Positions 1 to 6,687 of a DNA stretch of 13,059 bases are shown here, piece after piece. The position numbers were made by a program, and so were the translations under genes. This stretch comes from JBBSHE01 sp038253325 (GTDB lineage: Bacteria; Actinomycetota; Actinomycetes; Propionibacteriales; Nocardioidaceae), in NCBI GenBank assembly GCA_038253325.1, contig JBBSHE010000063.1, positions 1 through 13,059 of the forward strand, in the 5' to 3' direction. The stretch's first letter is position 1. The number at the start of each line of letters is the position of its first letter. The notes below the pieces were generated by a model. That model did no database searches, had not been told where the DNA came from, and saw only the letters and a list, made by a program, of their open reading frames with translations.

Positions 1-295
1 GCTTAGTGGGGCTTGACGGTGCCAAGAGGACATCGAGGGCCCAGGTCATCAAGGCGATGCGGGCCAAACGGTGGGACTGCGTCGTCGTGGGGGGCGGTAT
101 CCGCAAGCCAGATGAACAGTTAGAGCTCTTCGAGACGATCGTCAACCTGGTCCACAGCCATGCTCCAGATACCGCGATCGCTTTCACGCCACGCCACACG
201 ATTTTGTCGACGCCGTGACCCGTCTCCTGTCCCGAAACCGAGTGAGCCGTCCCATGGGCAACAACTCAGCGGAAATTTCAAGGCGATTCGCGTGA
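1..295 (+). pseudogene. 3' end of a conserved actinobacterial hypothetical gene, frameshifted
   Basis: The reading frame is open from the left edge (codon at 3-5) and reads LVGLDGAKRTSRAQ, then WDCVVVGGGIRKPDEQLELF and NLVHSHAPDTAIAF. I recognise this as the C-terminal half of a conserved actinobacterial hypothetical family whose function I do not know. After codon 183-185 the frame gives a meaningless tail and stops at 216-218. One base further on, the sequence reads ATPHDFVDAVTRLL from 188, which fits the family ending AIAFN-xTPxDxVxAVxRxL; an AAC (Asn) codon appears to have lost one A at about 186. The shifted frame closes with TGA at 293-295. This is either a real pseudogene or a sequencing error. 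The 5' part lies outside the window, so GTG at 6 is probably not the real start. Confidence 0.6.
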
Positions 296-307
296 ACTCC
301 TGAGGCC

Positions 308-752
308 GCGGACGTACGACGTCACCAAACCGGCCCGTCGCGGCACGGGCCGTCTCGGACGCCGTCGTGATTGATGCGCTGCTAGCGACCCGGGAACCCC
401 AGAGGGGCTCTACGGTCGCCGGAAGATGACCCATCATCTGCGGCGTCAAGGGCTCCCGGTCGCGTTCTGCACCGTGGACAGGCATGTCGGATCTGGCCTT
501 GAACGGGGTGCGCCGCGGTAAAGGTGTCCGCACGACCGTCCCGGCCCAAGGACGGACACCTCGGACCTGGTGAACCGTGACTTCACCGCACCGGCCACGA
601 ACATCCGTTGGGTCGCGGACTTCGCCTACTGCAGAATCTGGGCCGGGTTCGTCTACGTCGCGATCATCGTCGACGTCTTCGCCCAACGGATCATGGGTTG
701 GCACGCAGCGACCGACAAACGCACCGACCTGGTCCTCACGCCGCTAGGGATC
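308..752 (+). pseudogene. Decayed IS3-family transposase (OrfB, rve integrase core) remnant
   Basis: Spliced across frames, this stretch reads like the middle of an IS3-family OrfB: TYDVTKP, then VAARAVSDAVVIDALLATRE, then PEGLYGRRKMTHHLRRQG with AFCTVDR, then MSDLALNGVRRGKGVRTTVP, then LVNRDFTAPATN, IRWVADFAYC, AIIVDVFAQRIMGWHAATDK and RTDLVLTPL. Frame changes are needed near 332, 398, 482 and 545-562, so no intact protein can be made. The first catalytic Asp of the DDE triad (WVADF) is present. The HSDxG and final Glu segments are missing because homology ends at about 750 in a CAG run. No terminal inverted repeat or target duplication was found. A dead element fragment, not a mobile one. 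Confidence 0.75.
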
Positions 753-754
753 GC

Positions 755-799
755 CAGCAGCAGCAGCAGCAGCGCGACGGGGCTGGGCGACGGGGCTGG
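755..799. repeat. (CAG)6 microsatellite followed by a 13-bp tandem duplication
   Basis: Six CAG units fill 755-772. They are followed by GCGACGGGGCTGG at 774-786 and a perfect second copy at 787-799. The repeats sit exactly where transposase homology ends, so they probably mark a rearranged junction between two pieces of gene debris. No coding role is apparent. Bases 800-859 hold nothing I can identify. Confidence 0.7.
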
Positions 800-859
800 G
801 CATCGTGAGGAGCGAGAGCAGGATGTGGTTCACGCGGCGCCTCCGAGCCGGGGCGACCA

Positions 860-1075
860 CTACCTGCCCATGCCGTCCTCGACGGCCGTGACGCGCAGGC
901 TCTTGTCGAACTTCACCGTCACCTGCGTGCCGTCGGACTTGGTCATGTGCGCCTCATACGTCGCATCACCACTGTCGGTCTCGGCACGATCCACCGTCCC
1001 CCCGGCACGGCCTTGAGCGCGGCCGCCTTCAAAGTCGCGGCGTCGGCGTCGGCGCCCGCGACCGTCGCCTCGCCA
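860..1075 (-). pseudogene. C-terminal remnant of a PepSY-like secreted protein, frameshifted
   Basis: Read on the minus strand, the segment gives DADAATLKAAALKAVPGG, then after a one-base shift TVDRAETDSGDATYEAHMTK, SDGTQVTVKFDKSLRVTAVE and DGMGR, ending at TAG (860-862). This resembles the repeated C-terminal domain of small secreted PepSY-domain proteins common in actinomycetes. The frame break lies in the C run at about 997-1003 (plus strand): PGG is followed by GGACGG where GGCACGG would keep the frame, so one base is lost. The N-terminus and signal peptide are absent; homology fades by about 1075. The family assignment is from memory of the motif pattern. Confidence 0.6.
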
Positions 1076-1091
1076 GGCCGAGCACGTCCCC

Positions 1092-1280
1092 AGGAGGGAC
1101 GCATCGTTCTGGAAGGTCTCCGCAAAAGCTACCGCGGTGTGCTCGCTGTCGACGACCTCTCATTCGTCGTCGAACCCGGTCGAGTCTCCGGCTTCCTGGG
1201 ACCCAATGGTGCGGGCAAGACCACCACCCTGCGAATGCTCCTGGGGCTTGTCGGGCCGAGCTCGGGGACTGCCACCAGCC
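1092..1280 (+). pseudogene. N-terminal fragment of an ABC transporter ATPase with lost start codon
   Basis: From 1103 the frame reads IVLEGLRKSYRGVLAVDDLS, then FLGPNGAGKTTTLRMLLGLV and GPSSGTAT. It has a Walker A motif (GPNGAGKT) and the layout of an ABC-2 type exporter ATPase such as those paired with drug or antibiotic permeases. A near-perfect Shine-Dalgarno AGGAGGG (1092-1098) lies four bases before ATC (1103-1105), exactly where ATG would be expected, so the start codon seems to have mutated. Homology stops at about 1280; Q-loop, signature motif, Walker B and the permease gene are missing. An open frame to 1648 continues downstream but looks non-coding. Not functional as it stands. Confidence 0.75.
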
Positions 1281-1479
1281 ACAACTTGTGGCCGCGCCGA
1301 CGCGGGACGGATGGCCGTTGGCGTCGTCGGTGGCTCATAAAGTGTCGTCGCCCTATGTGCACAAACGTCGACGTTCAAACCCGGCCGGACACATTTACCG
1401 CCCCGAATGTGCGGTCTGCCGAGCCGCCAATCCCTGCTCCAGCGCGACCCGCGCACAGCAGAGTTCAGAAGCGGCCGAG
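1281..1479. other. Unassigned debris between the ABC fragment and lapA
   Basis: No convincing gene was found on either strand. The stretch around 1330-1400 is less GC-rich than its surroundings and contains a 12-bp palindrome, AACGTCGACGTT (1364-1375), next to TGTGCACA. Its look recalls insertion-sequence ends, but I could not match it to a named element. It also contains the region immediately downstream of the lapA stop on the minus strand; no clear terminator hairpin is visible there. Confidence 0.4.
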
Positions 1480-1863
1480 TCAGGAGTGTCGGTCGGTGCG
1501 CACGCGACGGCGCAGCTGCCAGATCCGCAGGGATCCAGCGATCGCCGCGAGCAGTATCCCCGCCACCAGGGCAAGGAGCAGGGCAACCGCGACCGGCATC
1601 TTTCCGCCGAACCAGAGGTACGTGATCTCGACCGACTGTCTGTTCTGAAGGATGAAGATCAGCAGCAGGATCAGGATGCCGGCGAAGACGATCGTGCCCA
1701 CCCAGGCGCCGCTGATCCGAGTGCGTCGCAGCGGGTCTCTGGCGGCTGGTCGGGTCGAGCCGGCAGCAGGGGAAGCTGCCGCGGTGGCGGCATCGGAGTC
1801 AACCGGTCCGTCGGACGCCCGATCGCCCGAAGGTGCCTGATCGCCGGAAGGTGCCTGAGTCAT
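1480..1863 (-). CDS. LapA-domain (DUF1049) small membrane protein
   Basis: This 127-residue protein has a low-complexity Ala/Ser/Asp-rich N-terminus (residues 1-45), a first membrane segment at about 52-72 (GTIVFAGILILLLIFILQN), the characteristic NRQSVEITYLWFGG stretch, a second membrane segment at 90-112 and a basic C-terminus (RRRVRTDRHS). The FILQN...V.I.FLW pattern between two helices defines the LapA/DUF1049 domain, named for lipopolysaccharide assembly in Gram-negatives; its role in actinomycetes is not established. The N-terminus carries a short duplication (QAPSGD twice) encoded by a near-perfect DNA repeat at about 1835-1860. Start ATG at 1863 fits; the Shine-Dalgarno is weak. It is 102 bp downstream of the ykvA-like gene and may have its own promoter. 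Confidence 0.85.
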   Translation of the reverse strand: MTQAPSGDQAPSGDRASDGPVDSDAATAAASPAAGSTRPAARDPLRRTRISGAWVGTIVFAGILILLLIFILQNRQSVEITYLWFGGKMPVAVALLLALVAGILLAAIAGSLRIWQLRRRVRTDRHS

Positions 1864-1895
1864 TTTCCCATCGCCGTTTCAGGTTTCAGGCCAGT

Positions 1896-1901
1896 ACCTT
1901 A
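1896..1901 (-). promoter_or_regulatory. Possible -10 box upstream of lapA-like gene
   Basis: On the minus strand TAAGGT occurs 32 bases before the ATG at 1863, in the 102-bp gap after the ykvA-like gene. No good -35 hexamer lies at the expected distance. A direct repeat CTGAAAC CTGAAAC follows between the box and the start. The same TAAGGT hexamer serves the rpfB promoter in this window. Weak support. Confidence 0.3.
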
Positions 1902-1965
1902 CGCGCCCTCCACCCGGGGCGCACCGGTCGTGGATCGGATGGGGAAAGACACTGCCCGGTTGGCG

Positions 1966-2376
1966 TCAGGTCGACAGGCCGGCGAGACGCCTGACGAGCA
2001 CCAACCCCTGGGGGGTGCCGGGCCAGTTCCGGTCGATCGCCTCGTCGCCTGCCGTTCGCGCCACCGAGCGCAACGCGACCGCGACGATGATCGCGTCGTC
2101 GGCGTACCCGATCACCGGCACGAAGTCGGGAATCAGGTCGATCGGTGAGACCAGGTAGGCGACAAGCAGCACCAACCGCACCCGGACGCCCCGCGGCACG
2201 TCTCGGTCGCTCGCCAGCCGACGAAGGAGCACCACCAGATCGGGCAGGAGCCGCAGTGCTTCGCGGAGGCGGATCGCCTGCGGATTTCGCCGCCTGGCCA
2301 CGACCAGACCGACGACCAGTAACAGGTAGACCAGCCCAAAGCCTACGATGACGCCGACCAGCAGCCGTTGGACCAT
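1966..2376 (-). CDS. YkvA-family (DUF1232) membrane protein
   Basis: The 136-residue product starts with a hydrophobic helix (residues 5-27, LVGVIVGFGLVYLLLVVGLVV) followed by RRR, then a charged amphipathic region and the DUF1232 signature VAYLVSPIDLIPDFVPVIGY at 72-91, continuing DDAIIVAVALRSV. The SPIDLIPD and G..DD residues are the hallmark of this family (B. subtilis YkvA). Function is unknown. ATG at 2376 lies four bases after the pmt TGA (2381-2383), so it is probably co-transcribed and translationally coupled with pmt. A cell-envelope context is suggested by its neighbours but not shown. Confidence 0.85.
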   Translation of the reverse strand: MVQRLLVGVIVGFGLVYLLLVVGLVVARRRNPQAIRLREALRLLPDLVVLLRRLASDRDVPRGVRVRLVLLVAYLVSPIDLIPDFVPVIGYADDAIIVAVALRSVARTAGDEAIDRNWPGTPQGLVLVRRLAGLST

Positions 2377-2380
2377 GCGC

Positions 2381-4126
2381 TCAGTTCCAGGTGGGGAACC
2401 ACATGCGACGTTGCCATGCTTGCAGCGTGATCAGGTCGTAGCTGAGGACCGGGTAGAGGTAGAAGAAGTTCAAGGCCACCGCCAGCACGAACAGCCCCCC
2501 GAACGCGGCGCCGGCGACCCGGCGCTCCCGGGACGCGTGCGCTGCACCGAGCACCTTGCCCAGAACGAGCGTGACTCCGATCACGGTGAACGGGATGGTC
2601 GCGACCGCGTAGTAGTAGAAGATCGTGCGGTCGTCCCATCGGAACCACGGCAGCCAGGTCGACGCGACCCCCACAACGGGGATCGAGAACCGCCAGTCGC
2701 GCCTGAGGATCCAGTAGTACAGGCAGACGATCAACGCCACCACACCGCCCCACCAGAGGATCGGTGTACCCATCGCCTTCACCTGCCGGACGCACTGCTC
2801 GCCGACGGGGCAACCCGGCACCTTGCTCGCGTCACCGCTGATGTTCGCGATACCGAGCGGCCGGTTGATGATCAGCCAGCCACCGGGATGTGACATGTAC
2901 GGGTGGGGGCTGTTGACGCGGAGGAGATACGGGCCGGTGTGGAAGCGGTACGTCATGACGTGGTACTCCCACAACGTGTGCAGCGCCTGCTCGGCCTGGC
3001 CGACGAACGTTGTCGGGTGGTCGTTGATGTACGAGCCCCACATCATGCCCGATCCCGACAGCTCGCCGATGGAGTTGCCGCCGGTGCCGAACTGCTGCTC
3101 GTACTTCGTATGGTTGATCAAGAGCGCGGACCAGGTGGCGACGTAGACGACGATCGCGACCAGGAAGAACGAGAAGAAGGCCGGTAAGGCGTCGACGATG
3201 CCGGACTTGACCACCGACCAGCGGACCCCGATCGCTCGCCGCATCCCCGAGTCCCATGCCCACGTCAGCAGCCCGAACGCGAGGAACACGGGCAGCGCGC
3301 TCCACTTGACCCCGCCGGCGAAGCCGAAACAAACACCGGCTCCGATCCGCCACGGACGGACGAGGAAACCACGGACCGGCCCGAACCGGGTTCGTCCCGC
3401 GTCGGGGTCGGTCAGCAGTCGCCGGGCCATCTTGATCCGGGCCCAGTCGCGGTCCGCGACCAGGCAGTGGGCGGCACAGAGCAGCCAGAACGCGAGCAGG
3501 ATGTCGACCAAGGCGAACCTGGACATCACGAACTCGAGGCCGTCGAACGCGAGCAGCAAACCGGCCACACAACCGAGCAGTGTCGAGCCGGTGAGCCTGC
3601 GGACGAGCCGGCACGTCACCAGGACCATCAGCGTCCCGACCAGCGCAGGAATGAACCGCCAGCCCAGTGGCGTCAGCCCGAACATCCACTCGCCGACGGC
3701 GATCATCCACTTCCCGAAGTCGGGGTGCACCACCTGGTTGACCTGCCCGGAAAAGATGCCCTTCGTCGAGCCGCCGTTGATGATCGGGTCGGCCTTCTTG
3801 GCGTCGATGAACTGGGCGGCGTACCCCTTCGTCAGCAGGGCCCAGGCGTCCTTGGCGTAGTAGGTCTCGTCGAACGTGAGCGCGGGCGGCGTCGTCAGGT
3901 TCCAGAAGCGGATGACACCGGCGAGCAGCGTCACACCGAGAGGAGCGAGCCAGCCCGCCACCGCGTCACTCGCCCAGTGCAGCGGTCGGAACCGCTTGGG
4001 CAGCCGGGGCAGCGGCCAGCCCGCGGTGCCCCGACCGAGCGAGCGCCCTTGACCCGGGAGCGTCTTGGTCGATGCCCGCTCCGCGGTGCTGTCGCTCGGC
4101 GCCAGCGTCGCGGTCGGGGTCGTCAC
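2381..4126 (-). CDS. pmt: Dolichyl-/polyprenyl-phosphate-mannose protein O-mannosyltransferase (GT39)
   Basis: A multi-pass membrane enzyme of 581 residues that transfers mannose from polyprenyl-phosphate-mannose to Ser/Thr of exported proteins. After a basic cytoplasmic N-terminus, the first membrane helix (about 56-73) is followed by the catalytic loop FDETYYAKDAW with the acidic pair D86-E87, the signature of GT39/PMT enzymes. VVHPDFGKWMIAVGEWMFG, WRFIPALVG and FDGLEFVMSRFALVD follow, then KWSALPV, with a C-terminal block of helices (WLPWFRWDDRTIFYYY; PVLSYDLITLQAWQRRMWFP). The M. tuberculosis orthologue Rv1002c sits in the same place opposite rsmI. The open frame continues far upstream, antisense to rsmI. 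I chose GTG at 4126 because a TACGAT box lies at -12 to -7, because ATG at 4165 would overlap the rsmI start, and because the N-terminus is not conserved. Confidence 0.9.
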   Translation of the reverse strand: MTTPTATLAPSDSTAERASTKTLPGQGRSLGRGTAGWPLPRLPKRFRPLHWASDAVAGWLAPLGVTLLAGVIRFWNLTTPPALTFDETYYAKDAWALLTKGYAAQFIDAKKADPIINGGSTKGIFSGQVNQVVHPDFGKWMIAVGEWMFGLTPLGWRFIPALVGTLMVLVTCRLVRRLTGSTLLGCVAGLLLAFDGLEFVMSRFALVDILLAFWLLCAAHCLVADRDWARIKMARRLLTDPDAGRTRFGPVRGFLVRPWRIGAGVCFGFAGGVKWSALPVFLAFGLLTWAWDSGMRRAIGVRWSVVKSGIVDALPAFFSFFLVAIVVYVATWSALLINHTKYEQQFGTGGNSIGELSGSGMMWGSYINDHPTTFVGQAEQALHTLWEYHVMTYRFHTGPYLLRVNSPHPYMSHPGGWLIINRPLGIANISGDASKVPGCPVGEQCVRQVKAMGTPILWWGGVVALIVCLYYWILRRDWRFSIPVVGVASTWLPWFRWDDRTIFYYYAVATIPFTVIGVTLVLGKVLGAAHASRERRVAGAAFGGLFVLAVALNFFYLYPVLSYDLITLQAWQRRMWFPTWN

Positions 4127-4132
4127 CGAGCC

Positions 4133-4138
4133 ATCGTA
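4133..4138 (-). promoter_or_regulatory. -10 box for leaderless pmt transcript
   Basis: On the minus strand TACGAT occupies exactly -12 to -7 relative to GTG at 4126, the position expected if transcription begins at the G of the start codon. No Shine-Dalgarno precedes either candidate start, which fits leaderless initiation common in actinomycetes. No consensus -35 is seen. Confidence 0.4.
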
Positions 4139-4163
4139 CGAGGCAGGATGCGAGGATTCGCCC

Positions 4164-5021
4164 ATGACGTTGGTGGTGGTCGCGGCGCCGATCGGCAGGG
4201 TGAGTGACGCGTCACCCCGGTTGGCGGCGGAGCTCGCCGGCGCCGACGTCATCGCCGCCGAGGACACCCGGCGGCTGCGCCGGTTGGCCGCGGAGCTCGG
4301 TGTCGAGCTTTCCGGCACCGTCGTCTCGTACTTCGAGGGGAATGAGACGCAGCGCGTCCCGGCACTGGTCGAGCAGCTCCGGAACGGCAGCCGAGTCGTG
4401 CTGGTGAGCGATGCGGGTATGCCGAGCGTTTCGGACCCGGGCTTCCGGCTGGTCGCGGCGGCTGTCGACGCGGAGGTCGACGTCACCGTCGTACCCGGTC
4501 CGTCGGCGGTGCTGGCCGCGCTCGCGGTGTCAGGGCAGCCGGTCGACAGGTTCTGCTTCGAAGGGTTCCTGCCGCGGCGGGCCGGCGAGCTCCGGCGCCG
4601 GCTCGAGGCGTTGGAGTCCGAGCAGCGCACGATGGTGTTCTTCGAGTCCCCGCGCCGGGTCGGGACGACATTGGCGGCCATGGTCGACCGGTTCGGCCCC
4701 GATCGGCCGGGGGCCGTCTGTCGCGAGCTGACGAAGACCCATGAGGAGGTCCGTCGCGGGCCACTTCGGGAACTGGCCGAGTGGGCGGCGTCCGGTCTGC
4801 TCGGCGAGGTCACGCTGGTCGTCCGCGGCGCCGATCCTGCCGGCCGGCGCTCCGGCACCGATCCCTACGTCCTGCATGCGGAGGTCGACGAGGAGGTCGC
4901 GTCCGGGTCGAGCCGCAAGGATGCGATCGAGAGTGTTGCGCTCCGGCGCGGACTGCCGCGGCGTACGGTCTATGCCGCCGCCCATCGGCCCGCCTCCGGT
5001 CGACCAGGAAAACCGGCTTGA
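4164..5021 (+). CDS. rsmI: 16S rRNA (cytidine1402-2'-O)-methyltransferase RsmI
   Basis: The 285-residue product is an SAM-dependent tetrapyrrole-methylase-fold enzyme that 2'-O-methylates C1402 in the decoding centre of 16S rRNA. Visible motifs are the start MTLVVVAAPIGRVSDASPR, AAEDTRRLRRL (about 31-41), the glycine-rich VLVSDAGMPSVSDPG, VVPGPSAVLAALAVSGQP, FEGFLPRR, FFESPRR and CRELTKTHEEV, all in family order. The first G-rich motif reads PIGRVSD where PIGNLxD is usual, a mild change. ATG at 4164 matches the family N-terminus. CGAGG lies 8 bases upstream, and GAGGAT sits at -12 to -7, so either SD-led or leaderless initiation is possible. It is divergent from pmt and 22 bp upstream of metG. 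Confidence 0.95.
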   Translation: MTLVVVAAPIGRVSDASPRLAAELAGADVIAAEDTRRLRRLAAELGVELSGTVVSYFEGNETQRVPALVEQLRNGSRVVLVSDAGMPSVSDPGFRLVAAAVDAEVDVTVVPGPSAVLAALAVSGQPVDRFCFEGFLPRRAGELRRRLEALESEQRTMVFFESPRRVGTTLAAMVDRFGPDRPGAVCRELTKTHEEVRRGPLRELAEWAASGLLGEVTLVVRGADPAGRRSGTDPYVLHAEVDEEVASGSSRKDAIESVALRRGLPRRTVYAAAHRPASGRPGKPA

Positions 5022-5030
5022 TCCGCTCAC

Positions 5031-5036
5031 TAGGAT
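5031..5036 (+). promoter_or_regulatory. Possible -10 box for near-leaderless metG transcript
   Basis: TAGGAT lies in the 22-bp rsmI-metG gap, at -13 to -8 from the metG ATG (5044). This could start a leaderless or near-leaderless metG transcript in addition to read-through from rsmI. The same AGGA could act as a weak Shine-Dalgarno 8 bases from the ATG, so the role is ambiguous. Confidence 0.3.
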
Positions 5037-5043
5037 CGGGTTC

Positions 5044-6687
5044 ATGCCGCAGGCACCGGGTCCCCAGTCATCGGGCGATGGCGGGTTCTCCGTCACGACT
5101 CCGATCTACTACGTGACCGTTGCTCCGTCGATCGGTAATGCATACACGACGATCGCCGCGGATTTCCTGGCCCGTTGGCACCGGCAGCGTGGTGATGCCA
5201 CCTGGTTCCTGACGGGAACCGACGAACACGGCCAGAAGGTGCTCCGCGCCGCCGACGAGCACGGCGTCTCCCCGCAGGAATGGACCGACAAGCTGGTTGC
5301 CGAGGAATGGCTACCGGTGCTCGACGTGGTCGACGCTAGCAACGACGACTTCATCCGGACGACCGAGGAACGTCACACGTCACGGGTCCAGGACTTCTGG
5401 CAACACCTGTACGACAAGGGACTCGTCTATCCCGGCGAGTACGTCGGTCCGTACTGCGTCGACTGCGAGGAGTTCAAGCTCCCGGCCGACCTGATCGAGT
5501 CCGACAACGGGACGCTGCTCTGCGCGATCCATGAGCGGCCGGTCGACATTTTGTCCGAGCACAACTACTTCTTTCCGTTGTCGCAGTTCGCCGACCGGCT
5601 GCTTGCGCTGTACGAGAGTCGGCCCGACTTCGTTCAACCGGAGAGCGCGCGCAACGAGGTGGTCGCGTTCGTTCGGCAGGGACTCGAGGACCTGTCGATC
5701 TCCCGCTCGACGTTCGACTGGGGGGTCTCCGTCCCGTGGGACGACAAGCACGTGTTCTATGTCTGGATCGACGCCCTCCTCAACTACATCACCGCAGCCG
5801 GCTACGGCGACGACGAAGAGCGCTTCGACCAGATCTGGCCGGCTGTCCATCTCGTCGGCAAGGACATCCTGCGGTTCCATGCGGTGATCTGGCCGGCGAT
5901 GCTGATCGCGGCCGGCGTTCCGGTTCCTCGGCAGGTGTTCGCGCACGGGTGGCTCCTCGTCAGCGGGAAGAAGATGAGCAAGTCGAAGGCCACCGCCATC
6001 CATCCGAGCGAGATTGTCGACCACTTCGGCTCCGACGCGTACCGCTACTACTTCTTGAAGGCGATCGCATTCGGCTCGGACGGGTCATTCTCGTGGGAAC
6101 ATCTGTCGGCGGTCTACACGAGCGAGCTCTCCAACGGTCTCGGCAACCTGGCGGCACGCGTGACGGCCATGATCGGACGGTACTTCGACGGCGTGCTCCC
6201 GCCGGCGACCGACCACACAGCAGCAGACCGCGTGCTATCGAGCCGGCTCGCCGAGGTGGTTGCAACGGCCGACGCCGCGATGGACCGGCTCGCCCTGCAC
6301 GAGGCGATCGCCGCCGTCGTCGGTTATGTCTCGCTGGTGAACGGCTACCTGACCGAGCAAGCGCCATGGGCGCTCATCAAGGACGAGGCCGGTCGGGACC
6401 GCGTCGGCACGATCCTCGCCACTGCGGCGGAGGCCCTGCGGGCGATCGCGGTGCTCCATCACCCGCTGATGCCGAAGGCCACCACGCGGCTCTGGCAATC
6501 GCTCGGCGCAGACGCGATCGGTTCGATCTCCGACCAGCGGATCGCCGAGGTCGCCCGTTGGGGCCAGCTGCCCGCCGGCGTACCCGTCACGAAGGATGAA
6601 GGGCGGGGGTTGTTTCCGAGGCTTGCCGAGGAGACGGGTGGTCGGAGCCCGCGGCTTGCCGAGGAGAAGCACGAGCCGAGGCGGTGA
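5044..6687 (+). CDS. metG: Methionyl-tRNA synthetase with a SIGN variant of the HIGH motif
   Basis: A 547-residue class I synthetase that charges tRNA-Met with methionine. The order is: IYYVTVAPSIGNAYTTIAAD (N-terminal Rossmann half), FLTGTDEHGQKV, a zinc knuckle with C138, C141, C160 and H163 (YCVDCEEFKLP ... CAIH), RNEVVAFVRQGLEDLSISRS, FDWGVSVPWDDKHVFYVWID, VGKDILRFHAVIWPAML, canonical KMSKS at 310-314, and the helical anticodon-binding domain. The layout matches the Streptomyces MetG type, not M. tuberculosis MetS. The HIGH motif reads S29-I-G-N32, replacing both histidines. The C-terminus ends FPRLAEETGGRSPRLAEEKH, a partial duplication. No EMAP/tRNA-binding extension is present. The stop overlaps the tatD GTG by four bases (GTGA), indicating coupling. 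Confidence 0.95.
   Translation: MPQAPGPQSSGDGGFSVTTPIYYVTVAPSIGNAYTTIAADFLARWHRQRGDATWFLTGTDEHGQKVLRAADEHGVSPQEWTDKLVAEEWLPVLDVVDASNDDFIRTTEERHTSRVQDFWQHLYDKGLVYPGEYVGPYCVDCEEFKLPADLIESDNGTLLCAIHERPVDILSEHNYFFPLSQFADRLLALYESRPDFVQPESARNEVVAFVRQGLEDLSISRSTFDWGVSVPWDDKHVFYVWIDALLNYITAAGYGDDEERFDQIWPAVHLVGKDILRFHAVIWPAMLIAAGVPVPRQVFAHGWLLVSGKKMSKSKATAIHPSEIVDHFGSDAYRYYFLKAIAFGSDGSFSWEHLSAVYTSELSNGLGNLAARVTAMIGRYFDGVLPPATDHTAADRVLSSRLAEVVATADAAMDRLALHEAIAAVVGYVSLVNGYLTEQAPWALIKDEAGRDRVGTILATAAEALRAIAVLHHPLMPKATTRLWQSLGADAIGSISDQRIAEVARWGQLPAGVPVTKDEGRGLFPRLAEETGGRSPRLAEEKHEPRR

Noticed and set aside
308..752. Active insertion sequence
   Set aside because: At least four frame changes, loss of two of the three DDE residues and no terminal inverted repeats.
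1288..2148. A 286-codon plus-strand open frame over lapA and part of ykvA
   Set aside because: It is the complement of two recognised membrane-protein genes and shows no recognisable domain or start signal.
4127..4858. Upstream extension of the pmt frame to 825 codons
   Set aside because: It is antisense to conserved rsmI motifs and Ser/Thr/Arg-rich without homology; pmt homologues begin near the first membrane helix.
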